The notes under the pieces are model-generated. The model ran no database searches, had not been told where the DNA came from, and worked only from the letters and a program-made list of their open reading frames with translations. This document shows positions 35,243-47,991 of a stretch of DNA of 64,000 nucleotides, piece after piece. Within the stretch, counting starts at the first letter, position 1, and every line of letters starts with the position of its first letter. The position numbers were made by a program, and so were the translations under genes. This DNA is from Lonicera japonica (lineage: Eukaryota > Streptophyta > Magnoliopsida > Dipsacales > Caprifoliaceae). Location of the stretch: contig CM038468.1 of assembly GCA_021464415.1 (NCBI GenBank), positions 3,038,001 to 3,102,000 of the forward strand, written 5' to 3'.

Positions 35243-38200
35243 AGCTGTGTAGCTTATGATTTCTGTCATTTTTGCCAATCTAACCAAATAAGTCACTCCA
35301 AAAATTCTTAAAGGGTGAGTGATAGTCTGAGTTTTATTCATACCTGAGGAAGTTTCAAAGCCATAAAACTTTAGTACGAAAAACCGCGTGTCCATGTGAC
35401 TAAAAAGATTCTTTAAGAATGACATGTCCTGTGAAAGAGAGATTCAAATTAGGGAATGTAGAACTATAAATTTAATGTGACAGTAATTGTGATGAAATCT
35501 TTGATCTCATCTCTGACAGTGTACAGAAGATGGCAAAACATGATTATGCACGCCAACAATTTTCTATATCATATATGGTATATGTTGATCAACTTCAATA
35601 AAGATCACCCATACATGGCAATTAATTCGAACAACTTTGTCGCTCTTCGTTAGTTTCAGGGTGCAGATGCTGACCTATGAATTAGTTTCCTGCAGGTATA
35701 CCTAAAGAAGTAGCTTAACTTCCTAAACATTGTTTTTAGTGCCTCATTTATATATAGTGATGGTACACAAGGGGATTAATCCACTAGCAATGGTATACAA
35801 ATGCCAAACAGACAAATTGATAAAAAAAGACACCAACAGGCAACAAGAACACACATGACAAACCTCCCGTACTCTTACTCCTGCTAAGACGCAGCCTAGC
35901 AGAGCAGTCTCCACGGCACCTCAATAAAAATAAAGAATAATAACATACCCCGTTAGTTATACATCAAAATAAATAACCTCTCGCGGCCCACCTTAACCGA
36001 CTTCTCTATCAAATCCATGGTTAGCCTCAGCTAAAGACCAAACCCACATTAATCTTTCTATCTTGCCTCACAAAACTAGAACCAGCTTCTCCTTTTAGCT
36101 TATACAACACATCAATCTATTCTAATCTTTCTAGGTTGCCTCACAAAACTAGAACCACCTCATCCTGCCACACTCCTTTTGACAGTCCACTTCCCTTCAA
36201 TATCTGCCCTTATTATGATCTCGTCAGTACACCTATGAATTTCTTGAAAGCACCAATGCACTATTTGAATAAATTTAGGATCGCCCAATTTGCACCCTCG
36301 TTCATATTTTGGAAAACCCAGAACTATTTGAATTGTCCAAGAAAGTAAATTCAGTGATACTCAGTGACTTTATCACTAGGAAATGAGTACTTGCCGGCAG
36401 CTAAATATGAGATTTAAAAGACTGCAACAGGGGTTCCCTACAATTGTGGTATATGAAAATGGGATCTTTTATGCATACAATTAAGTCGGGGAAAAGCAAT
36501 CAAAATACATTTTTGCCAAAAAAAAAGCAAATGATAAATTCTTAATAGTAACATTTATCGAGAAAGTAAAGCTAATCAAATTAAAATGGTTATTAATAAT
36601 TTTATTAATAACGTTATTTATTCTTCTTAATAAAAAGATATAACATTTTATTTTTTGTTAATAAACAATCATCTTCAGATTGAGCAACCACACCTTCTTT
36701 TGTTGGACAAATTTGAGGAGATTGGCATGGTGAAACTTTCTTTTTAACCAGTAATGAAGAAAATTTGTGTGCTTTGTGTAAAATATGAGAGAGGAAGAGA
36801 GGAACAATTAAATTGGAAAAGAAGAAGTTATAAGAAGAAGATTGAAGATGATATTTCATTATTTTGGGACTTGGCTCCCTACATTACTTCTTTCATCCAA
36901 GCTTGTCTAAGAGGATCTAATTTGAGACTTGAAAGGATTTGTTTTTTTACAAAACTTGGTAGAGATAATATATGAAATAAGTAGATCGATTTCACAAAAT
37001 TTCAAATTGAAAGTAGGTGAAATGGTCATCTAAAATTTCAACGGAAAAAAATGAACATATTTATCGAATTTTTATTACAACTACTTCTGTTTTAAATTTT
37101 TTGATGAAATTTTGTAAAATATATCTACTCATTATAGAGATCATCTTAACCAAGTTAATTTCATAAAAAAATTCATCCATTCAAGCCTCAAATTAGACCC
37201 CTCCTTGGATGAACTTGGATGGAAGGAGTAACGGAGGGGATCCAAGTTCGATATTTGTGGGGTGGATGGAGTGATTTGTTTTTTTTTAATTGTAGAGAGA
37301 GAGAGTAGAGTGGTGAGAGTGAAGTTTTTTTTAGATTAATATTAATTAATCTTAAAAATTAAATATAGAGTATTATGAATGCTAGGAAGAGAGAAATTAT
37401 ACGAGTGTCTAAAAAAGATAAAGAATATTAGAAAGTGAAATAATGTGTGTCTAATTAAAAAGTTCTTCCAAAAAAAATTTGAATAATTAAAGATGAGAAC
37501 TTGGGAAGTAATGCGAAATCAAAATGTATTCTTTGGGCAGTTGGATGTTTAAAATAATTTTATGGGCCAAAAGATCAATACAAGCCCACTCTAAACTCGA
37601 AAGAATGGTCCCCAAGGTCTTCATGCTAACAATATTCATTGAGAAAGTAAAGTTAATCAAATAAAAAAGGTTATAAATATTTTTAATAAAAACAATTCTA
37701 CATGTATAATGTTTGTAATTATATAAATAACATTTAACATTTAAAAAAAATTAAAAAATAAGAGAACTCTATTTGTGACTTGTTATGATATGAATCTAAT
37801 ATTTAATTATTTAAATTCCTTGAAGTGTTGTCAATGTACCAAGGTATCAAAGTTTGTTGGAGAATTTTTTACCTTGGAAAATTATATAGAAAGAATTATA
37901 GTAGTCTAACAAACAAATTAAAAATCGAAGAGGGAAAAAGGAAAGAATAAAGTTCAGTTGAATTTTGGTTTGCTATTTATTGAGAATGTTGGTTTTATAT
38001 TAATTATCACCTCAAAAAATAATATCATTATTGGATGTTGTAGATAAGCAACATAGCATATAAACATGCATTATATTCAAAAAAAGAAAAAAAAAACACT
38101 TAAATTAGAATAGGAATAAATTTTTTTATAGCAATTTAATAACGTTTTGAAATAGCTAGGTTAAAAGGCTTGATAGATATTGTTGAGTTTAACATATTAA

Positions 38201-38686
38201 CCACTTCCAATGAATTTCATTATATATATATATATATAAAAGGAAAAAAGTTTCAAAAGTACGAGAACATCTCACCATTTCACTTAACTTATTTTTTAAA
38301 TGTTCACACAAATAATTTGTTTTAATCGTTTTTCAAATTATTATCAAATGGAGCCTAATTAATTACTAAAAGTGTTTAATAAAGAAAAATTACTAAAAAT
38401 GTAAGCAATGAGACATAGCGCCCAGATTTGAATCGGACTATATTTACTTCTATAAAAAGTAAATATAGTACAACACTAAAACACCTTTACCTAAACTATA
38501 GGATTCAATCCATCTCAAAATGTTACAAGACAATTCTCCGATGAATAATACTATAATGATGAAATTTATTTAATCAATCTTATAACTATGACGATGTAAC
38601 AGATATTCTCAATTTTTATGCTATTACATTCTCAAATTATTATTGTTGACACTCTGGTGATAATTAAAAAGACCTTTTTGTTTAAT
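35243..38686. other. Gene-free DNA
   Basis: No gene is supported. A 38-bp word (aatctttctatcttgcctca followed by caaaactagaacca) is present at about 36,050 and again at about 36,124 with small changes. A palindrome-rich stretch at 36,950-37,170 is the inverted relative of 16,998-17,190 and probably belongs to the same MITE family. The rest is AT-rich with no recognisable structure. Confidence 0.45.
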
Positions 38687-38693
38687 ATTACTA

Positions 38694-39620
38694 GGGCCGG
38701 TCCGGAAGTATGGCAAAAAAGGTGACCGCCTTAAATCCTTGAAATTTTTAAATTTTTGGGGGCCCCAAAATTTTAATGTCCATGTATGCATATAGTGTTA
38801 TATATGAGGTATAAAAGTTCACTCATATATTATAAAAGTTCAATCTTTAAACAGAAAAAAAATAAAAAATTACTTAAATAATAAAAATTACATTGATTAA
38901 ATTATTATCCCAAAATATAATGGTGATATCTTTCTTTCCTCCCACTGACTATTGATTAACAATTATATTTGATAAAAAACATCAAGAGCAACAAATAGAG
39001 CCAAATTCTTTTTAAACTAGCCTGCCGTGATGGATTAACTTTTCAAATCTCTTTTTCAATGAGCCACCATCACCCATTCACTTTCTCTTTGATCTCTTGG
39101 GCGTTGGGCATTCTTCACTAATCACTAATAATAGTAAAAGAAATCATACTTAACTCATGATCAATTACATTTATTGATTCATCTTCATTACGTTTCTCTT
39201 CAATTTTCATTCCTATTGTAATCAGCAAATGCTTCTATCAGTCGAAGGTAAATCCTTCTTATTTTGCTTTTCATCAATCTAAATATCTAATGATTTAATT
39301 TATTTTTATCGCTATTTTTTTACTAATTTGATGTTTTTTTATTTTGATTTGCTCGAGTATGTCACAAGAACAAGTCAATAGATTATCTTTATTACTAATT
39401 GAGAGAGATGTGCTCATCTTTTGTGAAAGCTTTATTTTGAAGTGTTTTGGGTGCAACAAGAATAATGAATTATTTAAATTTGTTTTATGTTTTGGTTAAT
39501 AGAATTTTAATTTTATATTTGTATGCCCATTAAAAAGTTATATTTTTATGGTTAATGAGGTTCCATTTTCAAATTTCACCTTGGGCCCCCAAACATCTAC
39601 TCATCTAGACCGGATAGGGC
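38694..39620. mobile_element. hAT-like non-autonomous DNA element, 927 bp
   Basis: Left end gggccggtccgg and right end ccggatagggc form short imperfect inverted repeats. Further in, gggggccccaaa on the left is mirrored by ttgggcccccaaa on the right. Both sides are flanked by attacta (38,687-38,693 and 39,621-39,627). Seven or eight bases of duplication and a GGGCCGG end fit the hAT superfamily. No transposase is readable. Confidence 0.7.
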
Positions 39621-39627
39621 ATTACTA

Positions 39628-40014
39628 AGACTCCTCAAGGGTGGTTTTCTTGTTAGAATAAGCATTATTATTATGAAAAAAAGGGTAATTATTATAATTT
39701 TTTGTAATTAATATTATAGTATATTAAAGATATAAGTATTTGAAAATATGTACATTTTTTATTAAGTGAAAAATTTGTAGGTTCAAAAAATGAGATTACA
39801 AGTTTTACCTTATAAAAAAAATGTTTTGAAATGAATTGTCTAAATTCCACCTTGGCAATAATTCTGTTACCCTCCCATTTGAAAGAAACTCACAACCATT
39901 CGAAAGGGTGGTAACAATTTTATAATCAGCCAACATTAATTCCACCTTGGCAATTAATAGTTGTGAAACTCCCAAAGAGTTTTTTCATATATCAAAAAGT
40001 TTATACTAAACCAC
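39628..40014. other. Spacer between two hAT-like elements
   Basis: No gene. Local repeats: attccaccttggcaat occurs near 39,845 and 39,940. Confidence 0.45.
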
Positions 40015-40024
40015 ATGCAGATAG

Positions 40025-41651
40025 TAGGGGTGGCAAAAAAAACCAAGCTGCCGAGTTACCGAACTGATTAGATCCGTTTGGAGATGTTTCGGGACGGTTT
40101 TTTTAAAACCGGTTCGGTTTCGGGTTTAAAAAAAACCGTTGCGGGTTCGGTTTTGATTTTTATCTTTTAAAAACCGCCCCGAATACATATATAAATATTA
40201 AAAATATAAAAAATATTTATTTTATATAAAAAATATATATATGTTTCTATTTTCTATCGAAAACCTAACCCTAAAACACGCTTTTTAGGCCTCTCACTAA
40301 TGTTGATATTCTCTCCCACCCTCTCATTAATGGGGTATTTATTAATAATTTTCTTTTATCTTGATTTAGGGGGGTGTATTCAATTCAGATTTTAAAATAT
40401 TCTAATTGACTTTTTAAAATCTATGGACTATGTTAATTTCATGGATTGTTTTAAATCTTTATAGAACCTGACATATTTTAATGCATTAATTCTTTTGGAT
40501 TTACGTAGATTTTAATAAGTCGGTGGATTTCTGCATATTTTAATAAATCCATCAAAAAAATAAAAAATCAAAAGAGAAACAACAAAATAAAATAAATTAA
40601 TTACAAGTTTAAAGTAACATTATCAAAAATGTAAAGACAATTAATGAAATACATTATAAAAATTCATACTACTCCATTCAAACATCATTATGATTATCAT
40701 AACCCTCTTCATTCTCATTGTTGTCTTCTTAATTTCCATTCTCATTATTTTATGGCCGTTTATTTACTAAAAAAATTCAAGACTACAATTTTTATGATTT
40801 TCTTATAATCATTAATTGAATTTTACACTTGATACTATGTTTTGTTTATCTGTTATTATTTTTATTTCATACTAATTATTCAATTCTTAGCATATACGTA
40901 TTCATTAATGGACTTAATGACATTTGTCAAGTAGTACAGTCACGGGCAATGCACGTGCATAAAAACTAGTTAGAATAATAATAAAAGAATTTTGATTAGA
41001 ATTTTAAAATAATAATCAAATTATAAATCCGCCGCAAACGGTTTGGATCGAGTCTAAAAACCTAATGGATTGATTTTTTTTTTCCATTTATATTCGATTT
41101 TCATCTTCTATCTACAAAATTCATAAAATGGGAGAAAAGGATAAAGGGGGTGACATCTCTATAGTTTCGGAAGAATATGACTAATTGGATAATTAAAACT
41201 TTGAAGGTAACCATTTTTAAATCGAAAAAAAATGATTTATTAGATAGCGTGAATGAATTAAAGGAATTTAAATAGATTATAGAGACGAAGAAAAAATAAT
41301 ACATATAATTTATGAAAATAAGAGGTTTTAGATAGAGATAATGGAATGAAAGGTTTTAATAGATTATAGAGACAAGAAGAAATAATATCTAGAGTCGGGA
41401 GACAGGTGGAAATGAAATTCATGTTTAAAATCTGTTTTTAGTTTAAAATAATGGTTATTATGGGCGGGGTAACCTGATCAACCCGACCTGTAATCTGTGT
41501 ATTCGGGGTGGAGCGGTTTGGATTCGGTTAACCATAAATTAACCTGGGGCGGTTTAGGTTTTAAAAAAAACCCGTTGCGGTTTCGGTTCGGGATAAAAAA
41601 AATGCGGTTCAGTTTCGGGTTTAAGTAAAACCGCCCCGTTGCCATTCCTTG
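40025..41651. mobile_element. hAT-like element with GC-rich aaccgaaccg ends, 1.6 kb, containing other insertions
   Basis: Left end taggggtggcaa and right end ttgccattccttg are inverted. Next to them both ends are rich in the same accgaaccgaaac-type words in opposite orientation (for example ggttcggtttcgggttt on the left, aaaccgccccgttgcc on the right). Flanks are atgcagatag (40,015-40,024) and atgcagtag (41,652-41,660), an imperfect 8-9-bp target duplication. The middle contains unrelated AT-rich sequence, including a Helitron 3' end. No transposase. Confidence 0.6.
40941..40969 (+). mobile_element. Helitron 3' terminus
   Basis: A hairpin (cacgggc, loop aat, gcacgtg with one mismatch) is followed after nine bases by CTAG and then T. 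This is the canonical plant Helitron 3' end. The matching 5' TC end was not located, so the element's length is unknown. Confidence 0.6.
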
Positions 41652-41660
41652 ATGCAGTAG

Positions 41661-42590
41661 CCAAACCGCCACAAAGCATATGAAATAATTGCAATCCACT
41701 CCAAGCGTGAATTTGCCAACCATATTTGATCACTATTTATGAGGCTAGAGATCGATTTGCCAAATAGTATTTTTTTTCAATAATAATAACAATAATAATA
41801 GTAAAAATATACAAATAATAAAAAAATACCTTGAAATAACTTACGACCCACTTCCAAGCGTCATTGCTAATGCTACTCGGAATTACTCACACTCCATATA
41901 TACCTCAATCAGGTGCAAAATATACAATCACATGGCCACGGTTCCTAATCAATTGAGTTGCTTCCAATTTTCCACACACATCAACAACTCCCTCTGTTGA
42001 CCTTCATATACTAGTATTAAACAAAGTTCATATGGTCCTCGTAATGCAATATCCTTTAATATTTTGCGAGCCTTTTCAGTAGTTTCGATATAGTCTGAGA
42101 CGCTGATGAGATCTGTCAAAATTTTAAGCTCTACAATATCCTAGGTCAAGGTAAGCAAGGTTTTCCTGAAAAGTTCGATCTACGGCCGACTGTCAATTTA
42201 GATATTAAGAAGTACTAGCATGCATTGTAATTTGTTAACAAAGATGGAGAATTTCATAGAACCCAAGTTTGAGTTTCTTAGGTCAAGGACAACTACATGC
42301 CCTTACTTCCAAATGTTTTTCGAAAGAAATTCAATGTGGATTTTTATTAAATAATAGAATAGAAAGAAGTCAAGAATTCACTGAGAGAACTTAACTTTGT
42401 CGTGCCCAATTCAGCGCAAATTAAGTATCCTTGTTACCACTTCCCTTTGAGGAACAAAGGAACGGTGAAAATCTAAACCACCAGGAAAGTACCTGCATCT
42501 AGAGTTTGAATTTGGGATTCTTAACGATCTGATTCCCAAATTGACAAATGGCAATATCACTGGAGAAGGAACAAAGTTTGGTAAACCTAA
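41661..42590. other. Gene-free DNA upstream of copia-2
   Basis: No gene is recognised. Short frames on both strands lack protein-like features. Confidence 0.4.
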
Positions 42591-42699
42591 ACTCCCTATG
42601 GATTGATGGAGCAATACCACATTATAGATCCTGCCAATCGCCTATCATTTGCCCATCCCCAAACACAGGAAATATGCTTACTAAAGTCCTCCAGTGCCT
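42591..42699 (+). other. Possible host coding fragment cut by copia-2
   Basis: A frame open from the stop at 42,588-42,590 runs to the copia-2 target site. With one copy of the 5-bp duplication removed, it continues at 48,255-48,316 to a TAA, 57 codons in all. It is compositionally protein-like but I do not recognise a family, and a chance frame of this length is possible. Confidence 0.3.
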
Positions 42700-42957
42700 T
42701 GATAAACATACAGCTGCTATAGTAGAATTACAGCCAACATGACGCTTTAATCATGGGATTTGATTCAATTTGATTTAAATTGTTACAGCTTAGGAGATTG
42801 ACAGCATGGTTTTAAGCAATTCATTATTCTGCAATTATTTCATTTTCTTATATAAATTGTACAAAGTCTTCTCTTGTATTGTATAAATAGGGACTGTTGT
42901 TCTGTATCAAAATATGAAAATAATAAAACAAACCTTTCTTCATCTTTAATTATTTCA
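42700..42957 (+). repeat. 5' LTR of copia-2
   Basis: 258 bp. TATA-like gtataaatag near 42,881 and a possible aataaa at 42,922 lie close to its 3' part, giving a very short R-U5. Confidence 0.9.
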
Positions 42958-42969
42958 TGGTATCAGAGG
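42958..42969 (+). other. Primer-binding site of copia-2
   Basis: tggtatcagagg directly after the 5' LTR, complementary to initiator tRNA-Met except at its end. Confidence 0.88.
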
Positions 42970-43014
42970 AACTTGTCTAACGACTCTCATTAGTATCTTT
43001 TCTTTGTTCTTCAT

Positions 43015-43905
43015 ATGGATTCCTCGTCCATTCAAAACATCACTCATCTGGTTTCGATCAAGCTTGATAGAACCAATTATATCTTGTGGCTAGCTCAATT
43101 TTTGCCAGTACTATGTAGCAATGATTTGCTAGACTATGTTGATGGAACAAAGCAATGCCCAAATAAGTTCATAGTTGATGACAAAGGGATGAAAACTTCA
43201 ACGATTGATCCAAGTTACGTTTCCTGGCAGAAACATGACCAACTTATTCCTAGTTGGGTCAACGCAACGTTAACTCCGAGTGTGTTATCTACAGTGGTTC
43301 GTTGCTCTACTTCCCGTGATGTATGGGTCTCTTTAGAAAAAAAGGTATGCATCTCAATCTAGATCTCGCATCTTGCAGTTGAAAAATGAGCTTCAGCAAA
43401 CCAAAAGAGAATATTTATCTATCACTGAATATGTAGATAAGATGACTCTAATTGCTGATAATCTAGCCCTTGTCGGAAAACCGGTTGAGGAGGATGACTT
43501 TATAGACATTATTTGGAACGGGTTAGGACCAGCATATGAAGCAACCATTAATTCTATTAATGCCAGAGAAAATTCATTAAATCTTAAGGATTTGAAGGGG
43601 TTACTACTTGGTCTGAAAAGCGTATGGAGGCACACAATGCCCTCCCTATAGAACAAAATTTGTCTGTTCTTTATGTTTCGAAAAACAGCACTGCTTCTCG
43701 AGGCAAGCAAAGTGGTGCCCAAAATCAAATTTCCTTTCCAAAAGTTAACAATTTCTCAAAATCTCAAAATGAATATTCTCAAAATAATGCTAAAAATGCA
43801 AGCTCGTCGTTGAATTCCGCACGTCCAAAGTGTCAAATTTGTGGTTTTTCAAATCACATTGCTATCAATTGTTACCATCGGATGGATCACTCGTACGAGG
43901 GATGA
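43015..43905 (+). pseudogene. Copia-2 gag remnant
   Basis: ATG at 43,015 opens a copia gag: SIKLDRTNYILW, later LKNELQQTKREYLSITEYVD, and a CCHC knuckle CQICGFSNHIAINC near 43,832-43,873. It is broken by a frameshift in an A-run near 43,336-43,343, another near 43,615, and a stop at 43,903-43,905. The pieces lie in three frames but in the right order. Confidence 0.85.
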
Positions 43906-43939
43906 GTTCCAACAAAGAAGTTGGTTGCCATGGTAGCAA

Positions 43940-45390
43940 ATATGTCATCGCCAAAAAGGGATACATGGATTGTAGATATAGGTGCCATGGCCGTGACAAA
44001 GTTGCTGTTGGTAATGGTTCAGGTTTGAAAATTACCCATATTGGTTCCACTAATTTTAATCAAAATTCAAAAAAATTCCACTTAAATCATATCTTACGAT
44101 GCCCATCTGTCTCTACTAATTTACTTTCTGTTCATTAATTTTCTCGTGACAATTAGTGTTATTTTGTTTATAATGGTGATGATTTTTTTTGTGAAGGAAA
44201 ACACAACGGGTAGGATGCTTTTCCAAGGCAAGAGTGAAAATGGGATTTATCATGTCCATCTTCCGTCTTCGCTTTCTCATTTCAAGTCGTTTGCTTTCGT
44301 TGGATTATGTGTTCCCTTACCAGTTTGGCATAAAATATTGGGTCACCAATCTCATCTTATATTTGAAAAATTAGTTTCTCAGCAATTTCTTTCTGTCAAA
44401 GGATCTGTCAAGAATAAAGAATTTTGTGGTTTTTGTCCTTTAGGCAAAAGCACACGTTTACCTTTTTTGTTATCTAAGTCTATTTCTTCAAAGCCTTTGC
44501 AATTAGTACATTATGATATTTGGACTTCTCTAACTTATTCAGTTAAAGGATGTAAGTATTACATTATTGTTGTTGATGATTACTCAAAATATTCATGGCT
44601 CTTTCCTATGAGATTTAAGCACGAGGCTCTCGACTATTTCATTAAATTTAAGACTAATGTTGAAAATCTTTTATCTTGTTCTATTAAATATTTGCAAACT
44701 GATGGTGGTGGCGAATATCTTATTGCAAAATTTCAAAATTTTCTCTCTCAATCGGGAATTTCTCACCGACTCTCATGTCCTCACCATCCTGAGCAAAACG
44801 GTGTTTCCGAACGAAAAAATTGTCATGTTGTTGATATGGGACTCACTCTTTTAGCTACTTTTAGGATACCATCACAATTTTGGGTTGATGATTTCAACAC
44901 TTCCTTGTACTTCATAAATTGCTTGCCTACCAAAGAACTAAATTATATGTCTCCATATGAAAAATTGTTTGGCAAAGCTCCTGATTACACCACTCTTAGA
45001 GTTTTTGGGTGCTCGTGTTATCCATATCTTCGACCCTACGATAAAAAACAAGCTTGAATTTTGATCGAAGCAATGTGTCTTCTTTGGTTACTCTGTTAAT
45101 CATCAAGGGTATCGATGTTACGATAAGGAAACTGGGCGCGTATATTTATCTCGTCATGTGATATTCGACGAAAATACTTTTCCTTTTAAATCCAAGTAGG
45201 ATTCGGCCACGGAAGCAACTTCACCGGTGTTATTGTCCCCTCCTATTACTCATCCTATAGATACATTTCCAGTTAACACTGAATTTTCACATTCATTGCC
45301 ACCATCTGCTACTTCCCGAAACCCCATTACATCTTCTGAAGTTACTGAACCCATTTCCTCATCTTCTGATCCAAATTCTTCCTTTATTAT
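43940..45390 (+). pseudogene. Copia-2 protease and integrase remnant
   Basis: A protease-like WIVDIGA near 43,965 has Ile where the family has Ser or Thr, and the rest of the protease is largely deleted. A 303-codon frame at 44,146-45,057 then holds the pre-integrase zinc region (WHKILGHQS, CGFCPLGK) and the integrase core. Its catalytic Asp (VHYDIW), Asp (QTDGGGEY) and Glu (NGVSERK) are all present. A stop at 45,055 and frame changes follow before the nested LTR. Confidence 0.85.
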
Positions 45391-46700
45391 TGTGAGAATC
45401 CGGACCCGCGACCCGAGAGAGGGAGTCCTCGTTCTCGGTTTTCTTTTTAAAGGAAAACGTGTGTTTTGTAGAGTCGCCAGTTTGTTTTACGAGAAAACAA
45501 ACAAAAGATTGTACGAAAGACAATTCGAAACGAATTATCGTTCATACGTTAGAAACCAGAGATTCATTTAAAATTTTACTTTGCTAGGGTTTGGGAACTA
45601 CATTACGAATTGGGAAGGTGTTAGGCACCCAATTCGCCCTTTCGGTCTCTTAATGGATCATGTATTCAATTCCTATTTTAGATATCTTGCAAGTAGTTTG
45701 GATAGTTTTCAGAATATTCCTTTCCGGATAAATTTAGTTTAAAACAGTATTTTGAAATCAGACTCGAGCTTTGCGAGCGCCTACGTATTCATTCGTAGAA
45801 TGAAATCAGAGTCTCGTAGTTCCACTTGTTTGGAAACTGTTTTTGTATTTTTAGTTTGTTTTAAAACGTGTCAAAACGGATTTTAGATTTCTTTGTAAAA
45901 CTTAGAAATGACTTATTTTGAAAGCAATGGACTTCTTTGCAAGTTATCTAATTTTCTGTATTAAAATAGATATTGAAATGCAGTATTGAAATTCAGAAAG
46001 GTTGTAGAAAAACGTACCTGATGCGGTTTAAGAAGAAATAAGAACCTTGCCTAGATTTCCTTCTTTGCTTCCTTCTCTCTCTAAAACTTTCTCTCACTAA
46101 CTTTCTCTCTCTAACTTTCTATCTCTAGAAATTCCCTCAAAGAAATACCTCTCTAATAATTTTGACAGAATCTCTACTTACCAAAAACACTATTGAGTGT
46201 TGATGCCCTTAAATGGGATCCCAAAGGTCCTATTTATAGCAAAAATTCCGCCAAAAACGCTCCAAAAGAGGCCAACCGCAGGGGGTAGCCGCAGGGGGTG
46301 CCGCTAGGGCATGCGGCTGGGGCGTACGGCTGGGGCGTGCGGCTAGGAGTGTGCGGCTGGGGCGTGCGGCTAGGAGCCAACCGTACGGCTGGCAGGTAGC
46401 TGTACGGTTGGGAGAAGGTGGCTGGGGGCTGCGGCTAGCTTAGAAAAAGCACAGAAACACTCGGAAACAACTCGATTTTCTAACGGGGCGCTGCCCCGCA
46501 CCCCGCGACCTAACCGGGCAGGTCGATCACCTTCCTAGTAAGCCAAGAGGCAACAAAGGTTATATCAGACTCCTCACGCGGCCGGAATTGGAGTCTTTCC
46601 TAACGGTCTCCTATATGTATCATGACTCAACACTTGATGTAAGATGCTTGTTTTAAGAAAAATAGTGTTCGCACGAGAGTCGTGGATTGGGGTGTTCACA
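45391..46700 (-). mobile_element. Solo LTR nested in copia-2
   Basis: 1,310 bp with tgtgag...ttcaca ends interrupt the copia-2 pol region. Flanks are attat and actat (4 of 5 match). The minus strand has a TATA box (CTATAAATAGG, 46,239-46,229), so the LTR probably lies antisense to copia-2. It holds a GC-rich minisatellite (46,271-46,440) and a ggggcgctgcccc hairpin near 46,485. The gagtcgccag word near 45,472 is familiar from large plant gypsy-type LTRs, but the superfamily is not certain. Confidence 0.75.
46271..46440. repeat. GC-rich minisatellite in the nested LTR
   Basis: Degenerate repeats of a gcggctggggcgt-like unit of about 10-16 bp, roughly a dozen copies, starting with an agccgcagggggt variant. 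It lies upstream of the LTR's TATA box in minus-strand sense. Confidence 0.75.
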
Positions 46701-47991
46701 ACTATTAATAGTGAAGGTACCTCTGGTGTGCATCCGCTATCCTCTGCTGAGCCTGAACCAAACACCGTTGCCAATACAACCTTAATGCATCCAATGGTAA
46801 CTCGAATCTGTTCAGGAAATAAAAATCCCAATCCAAAGTATGCCCTTACAGTTACCTCTAGCACAAATCATATTGAACCTTCTTGTTTTAGTCAAGCTGT
46901 TGAACATGTTGAATGGAGATAGGCCATGTGTACGGAGTTTAATTCTCTTCAAAAAGCAAGGACTTGGTCTCTTATTACTTTCACTTCAAATATGTACGTG
47001 CTTCCTAACAAATGGGTTTTCAAAGTTAAACAAAACTCTGATGGATCAATTGAACGGTTCAAAGCTTGATTAGTTGCAAATGGGTTTCATTAACAAGATG
47101 GCTTGGATTATATAGAAACCATTAGTCATGTGGCTAAACATACCACCATTTGAGTTGTGATTGCTCTTGCTTTACATCACAACTGGTCTATCCGTCAACT
47201 GGATGTTCAAAATGCTTTCTTACACGGCAATCTTACCGAAGAAGTATACATGAAGCAACCGAAAGGGTCTGAAGACCCAAATTTTCCAGATCATGTGTGT
47301 CATCTTCATAAATCCATATATGGCTTAAAACAAGCACCTTGCGCTTGGTTTTAGCGTTTCTCGAATTATTTATTGGAATTGGGGTTTGTGGAGTCTAAAG
47401 CTAACTACTCTCTATTTGTTTACAACGTTAACGGGGTTTCACTCATGTTACTCATATATGTTGCTGACATATTGTTACAGGCAACAATGCTAATTATATC
47501 ACGGGCCTTATTGAGTCTCTAAAAAAACTCTTTGCAATGAAAGATTTCGGTAGTTTACAATACTTTTTGGGATTATAAGGAAAATTTAGTAAAGATTGTT
47601 TTTATCTCACCCAAACAAAGTATGCTACTGATTTTCTTAAACGGCTTCAAATGGAAGATGCTAAGCCGTATAATAATCCAATGGTTAGTGGTAAAAAGAT
47701 GACACTACTGGATGGATCTCCTTTTGATGATCCTACTGAATATCGCATTGTGGTTGGTGCTTTGCGATATCTTACTTTAACACGTCCAATTTTTCATGCC
47801 CGAACAAAGCATTTGGAAGTTGACTACCATTATGTGCGCGAAAAAGTTGTGAACAAAGAACTTGATGTTCAATACATCACTACATGTGATCTGGTGGCTG
47901 ATATCTTCACTAAAGGTCTTTCCACTTCACAATTCGAAGTTCTGAAGTTGAAGCTCATGGTTCGTTCTCGACCCCTCAGCTTGTGGGGGGA
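46701..47991 (+). pseudogene. Copia-2 reverse transcriptase and RNase H remnant
   Basis: After the nested LTR the pol frame resumes: NKWVFKVKQNSDGSIERFKA, then [28 protein letters not shown] and a decayed catalytic site (YVAD in place of YVDD). Several stops lie between. The final frame (47,651-48,034) runs from GALRYLTLTRP straight into FHARTKHLEVDYHYVRE, so most of RNase H has been deleted at that junction (near 47,790). Confidence 0.82.

Noticed and set aside
45227..45571. 114-codon ORF
   Set aside because: Runs across the border between copia-2 pol and the nested LTR; not a gene.
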